Source: Flavobacterium sp. I3-2 (GTDB taxonomy: Bacteria; Bacteroidota; Bacteroidia; Flavobacteriales; Flavobacteriaceae). Taken from it: a DNA stretch of 64,000 nucleotides. Where the stretch lies: NCBI RefSeq assembly GCF_013389595.1, contig NZ_CP058306.1, forward strand, positions 124,001 to 188,000, read 5' to 3'. The position numbers and the translations under genes were made by a program. Below the pieces are notes generated by a model that worked only from the letters and a program-made list of their open reading frames with translations, ran no database searches and was not told the origin of the DNA. Numbering within the stretch: position 1 is the first letter of the stretch; the number at the start of each line of letters is the position of its first letter. This document shows positions 56,694 to 64,000 of this stretch, piece by piece.

Positions 56694-57080
56694 CTAATAC
56701 TCAATTAAAAAATTAATTTGGTTTACAATATCTTCTTGCCAAGTTTTAATATCCGTTGCTGTAGCAATTTGCATTATACTACATTCTTTTTCTGACATTT
56801 CTAAATAATTTTTTGAACTAAAGTAATTTCCTTTTTTAATTGAATGTTGATCCGAAGGATAAACAAGAGCAACTTTTTTTGCTTGGTAAAATCTATGATA
56901 TACATACATTTGGCGTAAATCTTCAGGTGATGGATTATAACCATTTAGATTTTTCCATTTTGTATCCAAAACGAAACTTTCTTGAGATTCTTTACATTTT
57001 AGAATGATATCTGGTCGCATTTTTGATGAATATCCCGAAGTTGGCTTCCAAAAACTTTTTGTTACTTGTGATGTAAACAA
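56694..57080 (-). pseudogene. mcrC: mcrC remnant (C-terminal nuclease part)
   Basis: About 125 residues of the C-terminal domain of McrC, the nuclease partner of the McrB GTPase in 5-methylcytosine restriction. The nuclease core is visible: MRPDIILK then VLDTKWKNL, i.e. the D...DxK active site of the PD-(D/E)XK fold, and DLRQMYVYHRFYQAKKVALVYPS. The N-terminal two thirds of McrC is missing; the frame upstream meets a TAA next to a TTG (57078-57080), and no mcrB is present. Loss appears tied to the nearby IS21 element. Probably non-functional. Confidence 0.7.
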
Positions 57081-57212
57081 ATTTTACAATCTGTTTTATT
57101 GCAGTTATATCCGTTTTTATTAGTTTTTACATTAAATTTTCCAAGAATTTTAATACTTAACCAACAAATAACTTCTTTTGAATATTCACTTAATGCATCG
57201 TATTGGAAAAAA
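57062..57212 (-). pseudogene. Unidentified gene 3' fragment
   Basis: A minus-strand frame that enters from the left end of the IS21 element and stops at 57062-57064. Its last part reads KEVICWLSIKILGKFNV and ends in the Cys-rich CNKTDCKICLHHK. No start is visible before the IS. It overlaps the mcrC fragment's 5' edge, so the junction is probably a deletion or recombination point. Confidence 0.4.
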
Positions 57213-57361
57213 CGGTCAAATTGACCACCTAATTCCAGTGTAAATTGACCACTAGTTTCGGATGAAACTGACCACCCAATTCCAGTTCAAATTGACCACC
57301 TAAAAAAAGACTCTTTTTTTCATGTTGTTAGCACCTAAATTCGTTTAAAAAAAACGGATTT

Positions 57362-58909
57362 ATGGCAAACAAAATAACAGACATGAGTAAAATTAGAAAA
57401 GCAATTAAATTCCATTTAAGTGGTAAGAGCAAGCTCTTTATAAGCAATTATCTGTCGCTTTCCAGAAATACGGTAAAAAAATATATTAGTTTGTTCGATA
57501 GTTTAGCAATGAATGCAGAAGACATTGAACGCAAAACAGATTCAGAATTAGAAATCCTATTTTCTCAAAATATACTAATTACACCCAATCCTAGGTTAGA
57601 AAAACTGTATAGTTATTTTCCAAAAATGGAACGAGATCTTAAAAAGGTTGGCGTAACTGTTCAGCATTTATGGGAGAATTATTATTCAGAAAATCCTGAT
57701 GGATTAAAAAGTTCTCAATTTAGACATCATTTTAATAAATGGAGTAATCGGGTGAACCCTGTTATGCATATGAATCACAAATCAGGTGATAAAATGTATG
57801 TTGATTATGCAGGAAAAACACTTTCAATCATTGATAAAGATACTGGTGAGCTAAAAGAAATCCAATTTTTTGTAGCGATATTAGGCGCTAGTCAATATAC
57901 CTATGCTGAAGCCACTTTTAGCCAACAAAAAGAAGATTTTGTAACTTCTTTAGAAAATGCTATTCATTTTTTTGGTGGCACACCCGCAGCAATTGTTCCC
58001 GATAACTTAAAGGCAGCTGTTATAAAAAGTAATCGTTTTGAGCCTACAATAAATGAAACGTTGGTTGATTTTGCTGAGCATTATCAAACTACTGTTTTGC
58101 CAGCTAGAGCATATAAACCAAAGGATAAATCATTAGTTGAGGGAGCCGTAAAAATACTTTATCAAAGAATTTATGTACACTTAAAGAATCAAGATTTCTT
58201 TAGTTTAGAAGAGCTTAATGATGAAATTTGGAGATTACTCGATATTCATAACAAAAAGAAGCTTACCTCACGTCCTTACTCTAGATTAGAGTTGTTTATC
58301 GAAGATGAACAAAAAGAATTAGCTCCTTTGCCACAAAATCGTTTTGAAATTAAACATCAGTCTTTTGCTACAGTGATGCAAAACGGACATGTACTTTTAA
58401 GTGCAGATAAAAACTATTACAGTGTTCCTTATCAATATTTACGAAAAAAAGTCAAATTACTTTATAGCAAAACAACCGTTGAAATTTATTATAAATATAA
58501 TCGTATTGCAACGCACCCAAGACATTACAAACCTTATGTTTATACAACTCATGCAGAACATATGGCTAGTTCTCATCAATTTGTGGCAGATTGGAGTGCT
58601 TCCAAATTTATAGATTGGGCAAGCAGTATAGATTCTATTATTGCTGAATTGATTATTAAGATTATTGACAGTAAAAATCATCCCGAACAAGCTTATAAAT
58701 CGTGTATGGGCATTTTATCTTTCGAAAAAAAGGTAGGTAAATACAGATTAATTAATGCTTGTAAACGTGCTTTAGACTATAAAATTTACAATTATAAAGC
58801 CATACATAACATTTTAGAAAATAATTTAGACAGCATTGACTCTGAATCAGAATTTGATCTAGAACTACCCAAACACAATAATATCCGAGGGAAAAACTAT
58901 TATAAATAA
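57362..58909 (+). CDS. istA: IS21-family transposase IstA
   Basis: 515 residues. An N-terminal helix-turn-helix (about 10-45; KAIKFHLSGKSKLFISNYLSLSRNTVKKYI) precedes the DDE catalytic core (about 140-300). The catalytic aspartates are seen in MYVDYAGK and IVPDNLKAAV and the glutamate in SLVEGAVKIL, followed by the C-terminal barrel. It performs strand transfer for the element and needs IstB. Confidence 0.92.
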   Translation: MANKITDMSKIRKAIKFHLSGKSKLFISNYLSLSRNTVKKYISLFDSLAMNAEDIERKTDSELEILFSQNILITPNPRLEKLYSYFPKMERDLKKVGVTVQHLWENYYSENPDGLKSSQFRHHFNKWSNRVNPVMHMNHKSGDKMYVDYAGKTLSIIDKDTGELKEIQFFVAILGASQYTYAEATFSQQKEDFVTSLENAIHFFGGTPAAIVPDNLKAAVIKSNRFEPTINETLVDFAEHYQTTVLPARAYKPKDKSLVEGAVKILYQRIYVHLKNQDFFSLEELNDEIWRLLDIHNKKKLTSRPYSRLELFIEDEQKELAPLPQNRFEIKHQSFATVMQNGHVLLSADKNYYSVPYQYLRKKVKLLYSKTTVEIYYKYNRIATHPRHYKPYVYTTHAEHMASSHQFVADWSASKFIDWASSIDSIIAELIIKIIDSKNHPEQAYKSCMGILSFEKKVGKYRLINACKRALDYKIYNYKAIHNILENNLDSIDSESEFDLELPKHNNIRGKNYYK

Positions 58910-58927
58910 CATAAAATCAATATAAAT

Positions 58928-59665
58928 ATGAATGAAGCAACAGTTATCAAACTGAACCAAATGAATTTAAAAGGTATGTGTAATGCCTTTAAATCAACTA
59001 TTGAAAACGGTAATGTAGATCGTTATACTATTGATCAGATGGTATCCATACTTGTTGATGCCGAATGGGATGACCGCCACAATAGACGTATCGAAAGAAG
59101 TATTAAAAACGCAAAATTTCATTACAAAGCTAATATTGAAAGTTTAAATTTTGATTCTTCTAGAAGTCTTGACAGAACTCAAATTTTACGTTTAGCTGAT
59201 TGTGAATTTGTAAACAAAAATCAAAATGTATTAATAACAGGAAGTACAGGTGTGGGTAAAAGTTATTTAGGAACAGCCTTAGGTTATCAAGCTTGTATTG
59301 AAGGCTATAAAGTAAGTTACTTTAATACTTCAAAGTTATTTGCTAAACTAAAAATGGCAAAAGCAGATGGATCTTATTTAAAAGAATTAGCTAAATTAGA
59401 ACGACAAGATGTAATTATATTAGATGATTTTGGACTTCAAGCATTAGATAGTCAAAACAGAATTACGCTATTAGAAATAATCGAAGACAGACATAATAAC
59501 GGTTCTATAATCGTTACATCACAAATCCCTGTGCAAGGATGGTACGATATCATTGGTGAAAAAACAATAGCAGATGCCATTTTAGATCGACTTATTCATA
59601 ACGCACATAGAATTGAATTACAAGGTGAATCAATGCGTAAAAAAAGAAGCAAAAACAACGAATAA
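58928..59665 (+). CDS. istB: IS21-family ATP-binding helper IstB
   Basis: 245-residue AAA+ protein of the DnaC/IstB group: Walker A GSTGVGKSYLG (about 106-116), Walker B VIILDDFGLQ (about 155-164) and the sensor region IIVTSQIP. It binds target DNA and activates IstA. It is 18 bp downstream of istA. Confidence 0.93.
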   Translation: MNEATVIKLNQMNLKGMCNAFKSTIENGNVDRYTIDQMVSILVDAEWDDRHNRRIERSIKNAKFHYKANIESLNFDSSRSLDRTQILRLADCEFVNKNQNVLITGSTGVGKSYLGTALGYQACIEGYKVSYFNTSKLFAKLKMAKADGSYLKELAKLERQDVIILDDFGLQALDSQNRITLLEIIEDRHNNGSIIVTSQIPVQGWYDIIGEKTIADAILDRLIHNAHRIELQGESMRKKRSKNNE

Positions 59666-59985
59666 TTTTTGACTATATTTGAATAAATCTTAACAACAGA
59701 AAAAAGTAGTTTTTTAGTAAAATTTTAGGTGATCAATTTACATTGGAATTACATGGTCATTTTGAATTGGAATTAACTGCTCACTTTAAATTGGAATTGG
59801 GTGGTCAATATCACTGGAATTTGCACCCTATACACTTTTAAACATTGCAAATAGGCGTGTATGTTTTACTGACTATCAATTAATGCTTGATGAAGTATTT
59901 TGGGTTTGATAACCTTATGTAATTACTAAATAAATTTATAATTTTTCTATTGAAATAAATTTATAATTTTTCTATTGAAATAAAT
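59666..59985. other. IS right end and tail without a gene
   Basis: From istB to the next gene there is no reading frame of note. The first 160 bp is the multi-repeat right end of the IS (repeats of TTTGAATTGGAATTA type); about 100 bp of unremarkable AT-rich sequence follows, and then the 25-bp tandem repeats begin. Confidence 0.6.
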
Positions 59986-60005
59986 TTATAATTTTTCTAT
60001 TGAAA
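59931..60005. repeat. 25-bp tandem repeat duplicating the end of the downstream gene
   Basis: Three copies of a 25-bp unit starting at 59931, 59956 and 59981. The unit contains AATTTTTCTATTGAAAT. The rightmost copy is the 3' end of the minus-strand gene at 59986 (codons for ISIEKL and its stop), so the other two copies are duplications of that gene end lying outside the frame. Confidence 0.75.
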
Positions 60006-62397
60006 TTACTTTCCATTTATCTCCTTTAAAAATAGCAGTAGCACTGATATTACAATCATTATAAATTTTGTGTTTTTCCAATAAATATTTTGGCACATAA
60101 TAATCTCCAATAAATCCAAAATCAGGAAATTCAATCATATCATTCTCATCATCAGAATCATAATAATCATATTCATTTTTATATTTTACGGATAATAGGC
60201 CTGAGACCTCTCTTTTTAAATTCGGATTTTTTTCCGAAGAATTCTTTATATCTAATACGTTTAGTCTAAATTTATTACTCTTATCTTTCTTTTTCGAATA
60301 AATTATTTCAATAAAATCACCTTCATTAGGTCGTAGGGGTGTCGCATCAAATTTTATAATACCTTCTGTATTTCTATCAACAATAAAATGAAACAACTGC
60401 TTTTCATTGTTTACTCCATCAACAAGAGCGATAGATTTATTAAAATGATTAATCGCTAAACTCTTCTCTATTTTTTTAATTTCCCTTAACTCTGATCGTT
60501 TTTCTCCTTTTATAATTTTATTGAATCTCTTAGCTGTGATAAAATCACCGATTTGAAAATTGTCATTTGATTGAGGAAAAAATATTTCTACATTATCGTA
60601 AGTAATAGCGTGTACAATTTGTTTTTCCTTGTTAATATATTCAACATAGGCAAAAGTATCTTCTAATATCTCGTAGGAATGTTTACTTGATGATTTAATA
60701 ACCAAAGGAATATATTTAACTTCTTCTATTATTTTTTTAGGTTGCCAAGAATATGTATTCTCTACCTCTTTTTTTATTATTTGTTGATGCAATTTGAAAT
60801 TAAAAACCTGACCTAGATTTGCATTTTTTAAAATGTTGAAACGACTTTTACTTAAAACAAATTCAATTTTATCTCCATTAATGAAAAGCATTTTATCTTT
60901 GCCTTTGTCATTTTTCCATTGATCAACTAAAACAACTTCATACCATTCAAAATCAGCATACGTAAAATCTTCTGCTATTGGGATATAGCTTGCATAAATT
61001 TTAAAATTGTTTGTCAGATTAGTTTCAATAACAGCAATGCTATTTATTAAACTGAAATACTCTTCCTTAACACTTTTACCATTTTTCTCTCTAGAAGTTT
61101 TATAAGTATTTAATTCTACAATTGCATTTTCTGGAAGATTTTCATAGACGAAAAGTTTAGCTAACTGTAAGCGAATTTCTCCTAAAAAATCTTCATTTTT
61201 CTCTAATGATGCAGCTTTTGCTAATAATCCAATTTTTAATTTATTATCGTTTTCAACACATTTTGCTAATTCGCTCCAGATATAATAGCTATTAGCCAAT
61301 TCAAGAACCAGTTTTTTATAAATAGAAATTGCTTCTTCAAACTGCTTACTTTTTATATGAATTAATGCTTTTTCTCTTAAAATCCATTCATCATCTGGAA
61401 AAAGCTTAATTGCTTTATGATATGCAGGAATTATCCAATTAAGATTTTGCTCATTATTTTGTTTTTTAATGCATTCAAAAGATTTTTTTAGTGCTTTAAT
61501 CGCTAATGGTTTATAAGTAAACTCTTCTTTTTTCGTTTCTTTCCAATCCTCATCACGTAATTTTTCTGGATTCCATTGTTTAAAAAACTCAAAAAAGCGC
61601 CACTCCTCATTTTCTTTCATAAATCTTTCTGCTAGATTTAAAATTTCAGAGTGCCATTTAGAAGAATCATAAGACGCATATTTTGTGATATATTCATTAA
61701 ATAAAGACCATAATTGGTTAAACCTATTTTCTTTATTCAAATTCATCAACTTCCAAAAATATGGTTCTCTGAAAAAATCAAGAATTTTGTTATTGTCCAA
61801 CTTAATTGAATCAAATAAAAAATTCAAATCAATTTCAGCTTTGGAATTTATAAACTCTCTACATATACGAGAAATAAGTGACGGAATTTTGTTACCATCT
61901 TTATCGCCATCTTTTAAATCTTCAGGTCTTAAATTTGAAGGATCCCATAATTTGAAAAAATTAAAGAATTTAAAATCAGTATTCGATTTAGAAAAATTAA
62001 GAGCAAAATTTAAAATCATAGAATGTAACATCGAAGGTCTTTCATTCTTAAGATTCATATAATCTCTTAAAAAAGTTCTGACTTGTACTGAATTTAATTG
62101 ATTTATATCTGACTTTAAATACCTATAAATAATCCAGCCATAAGCTTCGTGATGTACTTCTTCTAATTTATTCTGTATTATTAAGTTTTGAAAAATTTGA
62201 ATTGCTTCAGAATGATTTTCCTTTTTACTTAAATCTTCTGCCTTTTGAATTACACTATAATTACTATCAATTTTAGGACGTAACAGATTAATTTGTGAAT
62301 ATATAATCAGAAAATCTTTCGATATACCATTCTGCAGATTGGAAATCATCTTCATCCTCTGGAAAATATATTTCTCCTGAATAATCTTTAAAATCAA
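59986..62397 (-). CDS. TPR and OB-like-barrel protein beside brxL
   Basis: 803 residues at most. The first TTG (62395-62397) starts inside another frame, so real homology begins about residue 45 (SVIQKAEDLSKKENHSEAIQIFQNL), the first TPR. TPR-like helical repeats continue to about 430 (for example HLKSKQFEEAISIYKKLVLELANSYYIWSELAKC). The C-terminal part (about 450-803) is beta-rich with repeated small barrels (FIVDRNTEGIIKFDATPLRPNEGDFIEI; GDKWKVISIEKL). I do not recognise a named family. It lies 3' of brxL on the same strand, so it is a candidate BREX-associated accessory gene or part of an unrelated gene with a frameshift at its 5' end. Confidence 0.6.
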   Translation of the reverse strand: MILKIIQEKYIFQRMKMISNLQNGISKDFLIIYSQINLLRPKIDSNYSVIQKAEDLSKKENHSEAIQIFQNLIIQNKLEEVHHEAYGWIIYRYLKSDINQLNSVQVRTFLRDYMNLKNERPSMLHSMILNFALNFSKSNTDFKFFNFFKLWDPSNLRPEDLKDGDKDGNKIPSLISRICREFINSKAEIDLNFLFDSIKLDNNKILDFFREPYFWKLMNLNKENRFNQLWSLFNEYITKYASYDSSKWHSEILNLAERFMKENEEWRFFEFFKQWNPEKLRDEDWKETKKEEFTYKPLAIKALKKSFECIKKQNNEQNLNWIIPAYHKAIKLFPDDEWILREKALIHIKSKQFEEAISIYKKLVLELANSYYIWSELAKCVENDNKLKIGLLAKAASLEKNEDFLGEIRLQLAKLFVYENLPENAIVELNTYKTSREKNGKSVKEEYFSLINSIAVIETNLTNNFKIYASYIPIAEDFTYADFEWYEVVLVDQWKNDKGKDKMLFINGDKIEFVLSKSRFNILKNANLGQVFNFKLHQQIIKKEVENTYSWQPKKIIEEVKYIPLVIKSSSKHSYEILEDTFAYVEYINKEKQIVHAITYDNVEIFFPQSNDNFQIGDFITAKRFNKIIKGEKRSELREIKKIEKSLAINHFNKSIALVDGVNNEKQLFHFIVDRNTEGIIKFDATPLRPNEGDFIEIIYSKKKDKSNKFRLNVLDIKNSSEKNPNLKREVSGLLSVKYKNEYDYYDSDDENDMIEFPDFGFIGDYYVPKYLLEKHKIYNDCNISATAIFKGDKWKVISIEKL

Positions 62398-62590
62398 AAA
62401 TAATCAAGCCATTCGTATAATATAGTAATGCATCTGCCTGAAACTTATAAAATAGATCGTTGGAAGGATTTCCGATTAAAATTCCCTCGAAATTATATTT
62501 ATCAAATACACTTTGAATGATTTTAACAATTCTTCTGAACTGTTCATTCTCGTGCGTATTTTCGGTTTTATTATTTAGAATTTGTAGCAT
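62288..62590 (-). CDS. NERD-type nuclease domain, N-terminal fragment
   Basis: 100 residues. The segment FQADALLYYTNGLIIFDFKDYSGEIYFPEDEDDF (about 48-82) matches the start of the nuclease-related NERD domain, where Asp and the FDFKxYxG motif give the D and DxK of the nuclease site. The normal rest of the domain (with a GG and NPxxQ) is absent, and the frame stops at 62288, about 110 bp after overlapping the next gene in another frame. This suggests a frameshift, or a deletion that joined a NERD gene to the TPR gene. Confidence 0.5.
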   Translation of the reverse strand: MLQILNNKTENTHENEQFRRIVKIIQSVFDKYNFEGILIGNPSNDLFYKFQADALLYYTNGLIIFDFKDYSGEIYFPEDEDDFQSAEWYIERFSDYIFTN

Positions 62591-62647
62591 TTGGTTGGTA
62601 TGGTTATAAATATCAATTAGTGTAGAGCTTATTACTAAAACTATTAA

Positions 62648-64000
62648 TTACACATCCAATATCACTTTCTGTAACAATGTTTGTGAATCGGTATAGAATG
62701 GTACATCTGTTTTCGTAAAAACAGTTGGTGGTAATGTTCCAAATTCGGACATATTTGTCATAGGCACCAAAACGATTTTAGCACCGTTCTCTGATAAACT
62801 TGACACACGATCAGCAAAATTATTGGCTCTTTCAATTGCTCCACCAATTGAAATATTACCTAAAACAGCTAATCCCCCTTTTAAGTTTTTCTTATATAAT
62901 GCTGAAATAATGGCCACATAAACGGCAGCACCAATACCATCCGTTACATTAGAACCCAAAATTGTAGAAACTTGTAAGTTAATGTCAAAATTACTTAAAG
63001 AATGACGCTCATTCAAAATTGATTTTTCGTTCGCTTTTAGGTAATTGTACGTATTCTTAATATTCTCTTTTACGGCTTGGTTCGATGTACCTGTTATATT
63101 TAATTTACCATTCCCAGCAATTGCAACTACTTCTATTTTAACTACAGCATTGGTTTCGCCATCGTTGGTAGCAGTATAACATGTACCTGGAGCTAATGGA
63201 TTTGCTTCAATTAAAGACGATCCTTTTTCCTCTGGTAAACCGACAAAAACTTCTTCTTGTGTTTCTTTGTCAATGTATGAGAAATTGGTATCCCAGAATT
63301 CCATCCCCCCAATACGTTTTAATTGTTCTTTTACACGACGACGCATTTCCATCGCAATGGTTAAGTATTTACGGATATCTTCTTTGGTGTATTCTCCGTG
63401 TGGGTGTAAAAGTTTTACAAACCCTGAAACAATACGACGAACCGATTTGGCGTCACGCTGTTTTAAATGATTCCCTAATGCAAAATATTGATCTAAGGCA
63501 TCTGTGAATGTTATTTTACGCTGTGATTTTAGTAATTCTGAAAAGAAGTCTGTACTAAAGCCATAATGCTTCGTAAAATTTGATGGACTAAATTTGACAA
63601 TTTCCCACCCTGGTAAAAATAAGTTAATACGATCTAAGAAGGCTGTATCTTCATTGACCTCATCTGATAAGGGACTGAATAAATGAGAAGTTTGCAAAAC
63701 CGTTTCTACAGGTTGATTGATGTTTCCGTTTAAGATAATCGAAGCAGAACCTGAAATTTCACCATTCTTTGCACGAGAGAATGATCCTGATTCCATGTAA
63801 TCTTTCATTAATGGAATAGCATCTCTATCTTTAAAAAGCTTATCGGTACTTTCGTCAAAACAAATCGCATCCCAAAGTCCTACAGCACCTACACGTCCTG
63901 AAGCATTGTTAACGAATAATTGAGCAACAGTACCTTGACCGCCTGAAACTAAAATCGCATATGGTGTGATTTCTTTGTAGATGTATGATTTACCTGATGA
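62648..64000 (-). CDS. brxL: BREX protein BrxL (Lon-like), C-terminal part
   Basis: About 450 codons of a minus-strand gene that continues past the right edge. BrxL is the AAA+/Lon-like component of type 1 BREX phage defence. At the window edge the P-loop SSGKSYIYKE is partly visible, then GLWDAICFDES (Walker B) and the sensor-side KDYMESGSFSRA. The C-terminal Lon-like domain is at about 62700-63170. In it the Lon serine motif (DGPSAG) reads DGIGAA and the Lon lysine position aligns with an alanine (NNFADRV), so a Ser-Lys dyad is not visible. The other BREX genes should be upstream, to the right. Confidence 0.9.
   Translation of the reverse strand, partial: SSGKSYIYKEITPYAILVSGGQGTVAQLFVNNASGRVGAVGLWDAICFDESTDKLFKDRDAIPLMKDYMESGSFSRAKNGEISGSASIILNGNINQPVETVLQTSHLFSPLSDEVNEDTAFLDRINLFLPGWEIVKFSPSNFTKHYGFSTDFFSELLKSQRKITFTDALDQYFALGNHLKQRDAKSVRRIVSGFVKLLHPHGEYTKEDIRKYLTIAMEMRRRVKEQLKRIGGMEFWDTNFSYIDKETQEEVFVGLPEEKGSSLIEANPLAPGTCYTATNDGETNAVVKIEVVAIAGNGKLNITGTSNQAVKENIKNTYNYLKANEKSILNERHSLSNFDINLQVSTILGSNVTDGIGAAVYVAIISALYKKNLKGGLAVLGNISIGGAIERANNFADRVSSLSENGAKIVLVPMTNMSEFGTLPPTVFTKTDVPFYTDSQTLLQKVILDV

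Larger units (their letters stand above)
57212..59826 (+). mobile_element. IS21-family insertion sequence
   Basis: About 2.6 kb holding istA and istB with characteristic multi-repeat ends. The left end has four copies of a (T)CAAATTGACCACC-like unit (about 57216, 57240, 57267, 57287). The right end, read on the other strand, has four partly matching units (about 59725-59811), and both ends share AATTCCAGTG next to TTGACCAC. I could not fix the exact ends or the short target duplication, so the boundaries are good to about 20 bp. Both genes look intact. Confidence 0.85.

Noticed and set aside
62340-62397. The first 19 residues of the 803-residue frame as real protein
   Set aside because: They are read from the same bases as the FDFKDYSG part of the NERD domain in another frame and start on TTG.
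1-64000. tRNA, rRNA or integrase attachment sites at the island edges
   Set aside because: I found no tRNA-like cloverleaf, rRNA segment, integrase gene or flanking direct repeat when reading 50-64 kb; the island's entry route stays unknown.

Overview
The window is AT-rich, gene-dense and looks like a chromosomal segment of a Bacteroidota bacterium, most likely Flavobacteriaceae. The reasons are a fused SecDF start, a 646-residue GyrB, a Rho with a long disordered N-terminal insert, a DUF4293 gene next to rho, a LETM1-related protein, and -7 promoter elements of the TAnnTTTG type (for example before thrS and secDF). I see no rRNA, tRNA or CRISPR array.

Region 1 (1-8.3 kb) is housekeeping on the minus strand: the 5' part of secDF, gyrB, a GreA/GreB-like factor, and an outer-membrane beta-barrel plus a 1003-residue TPR lipid/periplasm-type protein. 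Region 2 (8.5-18 kb) is a surface-polysaccharide locus. ftsE is translationally coupled to a glycosyltransferase, followed by more GT2/GT4 enzymes and a five-gene minus-strand operon (FemAB-like acyltransferase, FdtB-type aminotransferase, glycosyltransferase, Wzx-type flippase, FdtA-type cupin isomerase). Together these could make, transfer and export a dTDP-3-amino-3,6-dideoxyhexose glycan; the dTDP-glucose synthesis genes are not in the window. Region 3 (18-22.3 kb) is the conserved thrS-infC-rpmI-rplT block and dapD; infC appears to start on ATA.

Region 4 (22.4-33.3 kb) is a second envelope locus: an LTA-synthase/MdoB-like phosphotransferase, a Kdo/LPS-kinase-like protein, a GT9 heptosyltransferase-like enzyme, several GT2s (two paralogous pairs placed around a polysaccharide deacetylase), and two GT-B enzymes. 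It looks like LPS core or lipooligosaccharide assembly. Region 5 (33.3-51.1 kb) is mixed: lipoprotein, purL, a small HExxH protein, a DnaJ/KTSC protein, an EmrB-EmrA-TolC-like efflux operon with a divergent AraC regulator, a LETM1-related gene, rho, DUF4293, a Mug-type glycosylase, an outer-membrane protein and a lipoprotein. Most convergent gene pairs here are separated by clear bidirectional hairpin terminators.

Region 6 (51.3-64 kb) is a defence/accessory island. It contains a tripartite HipBST toxin-antitoxin operon with three identical-architecture operators exactly 40 bp apart, a second HipB/HipA module with its own palindrome, an unknown 172-residue protein between them, a gene-poor scar with 40-bp tandem repeats, an orphan XRE regulator, a 5'-truncated mcrC, an intact IS21-family element (istA/istB) with multi-repeat ends, a TPR/OB-like 803-residue protein preceded in another frame by a NERD-nuclease N-terminus, and the 3' part of brxL (BREX phage defence), which runs off the right edge. 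The rest of the BREX locus should lie beyond the window.
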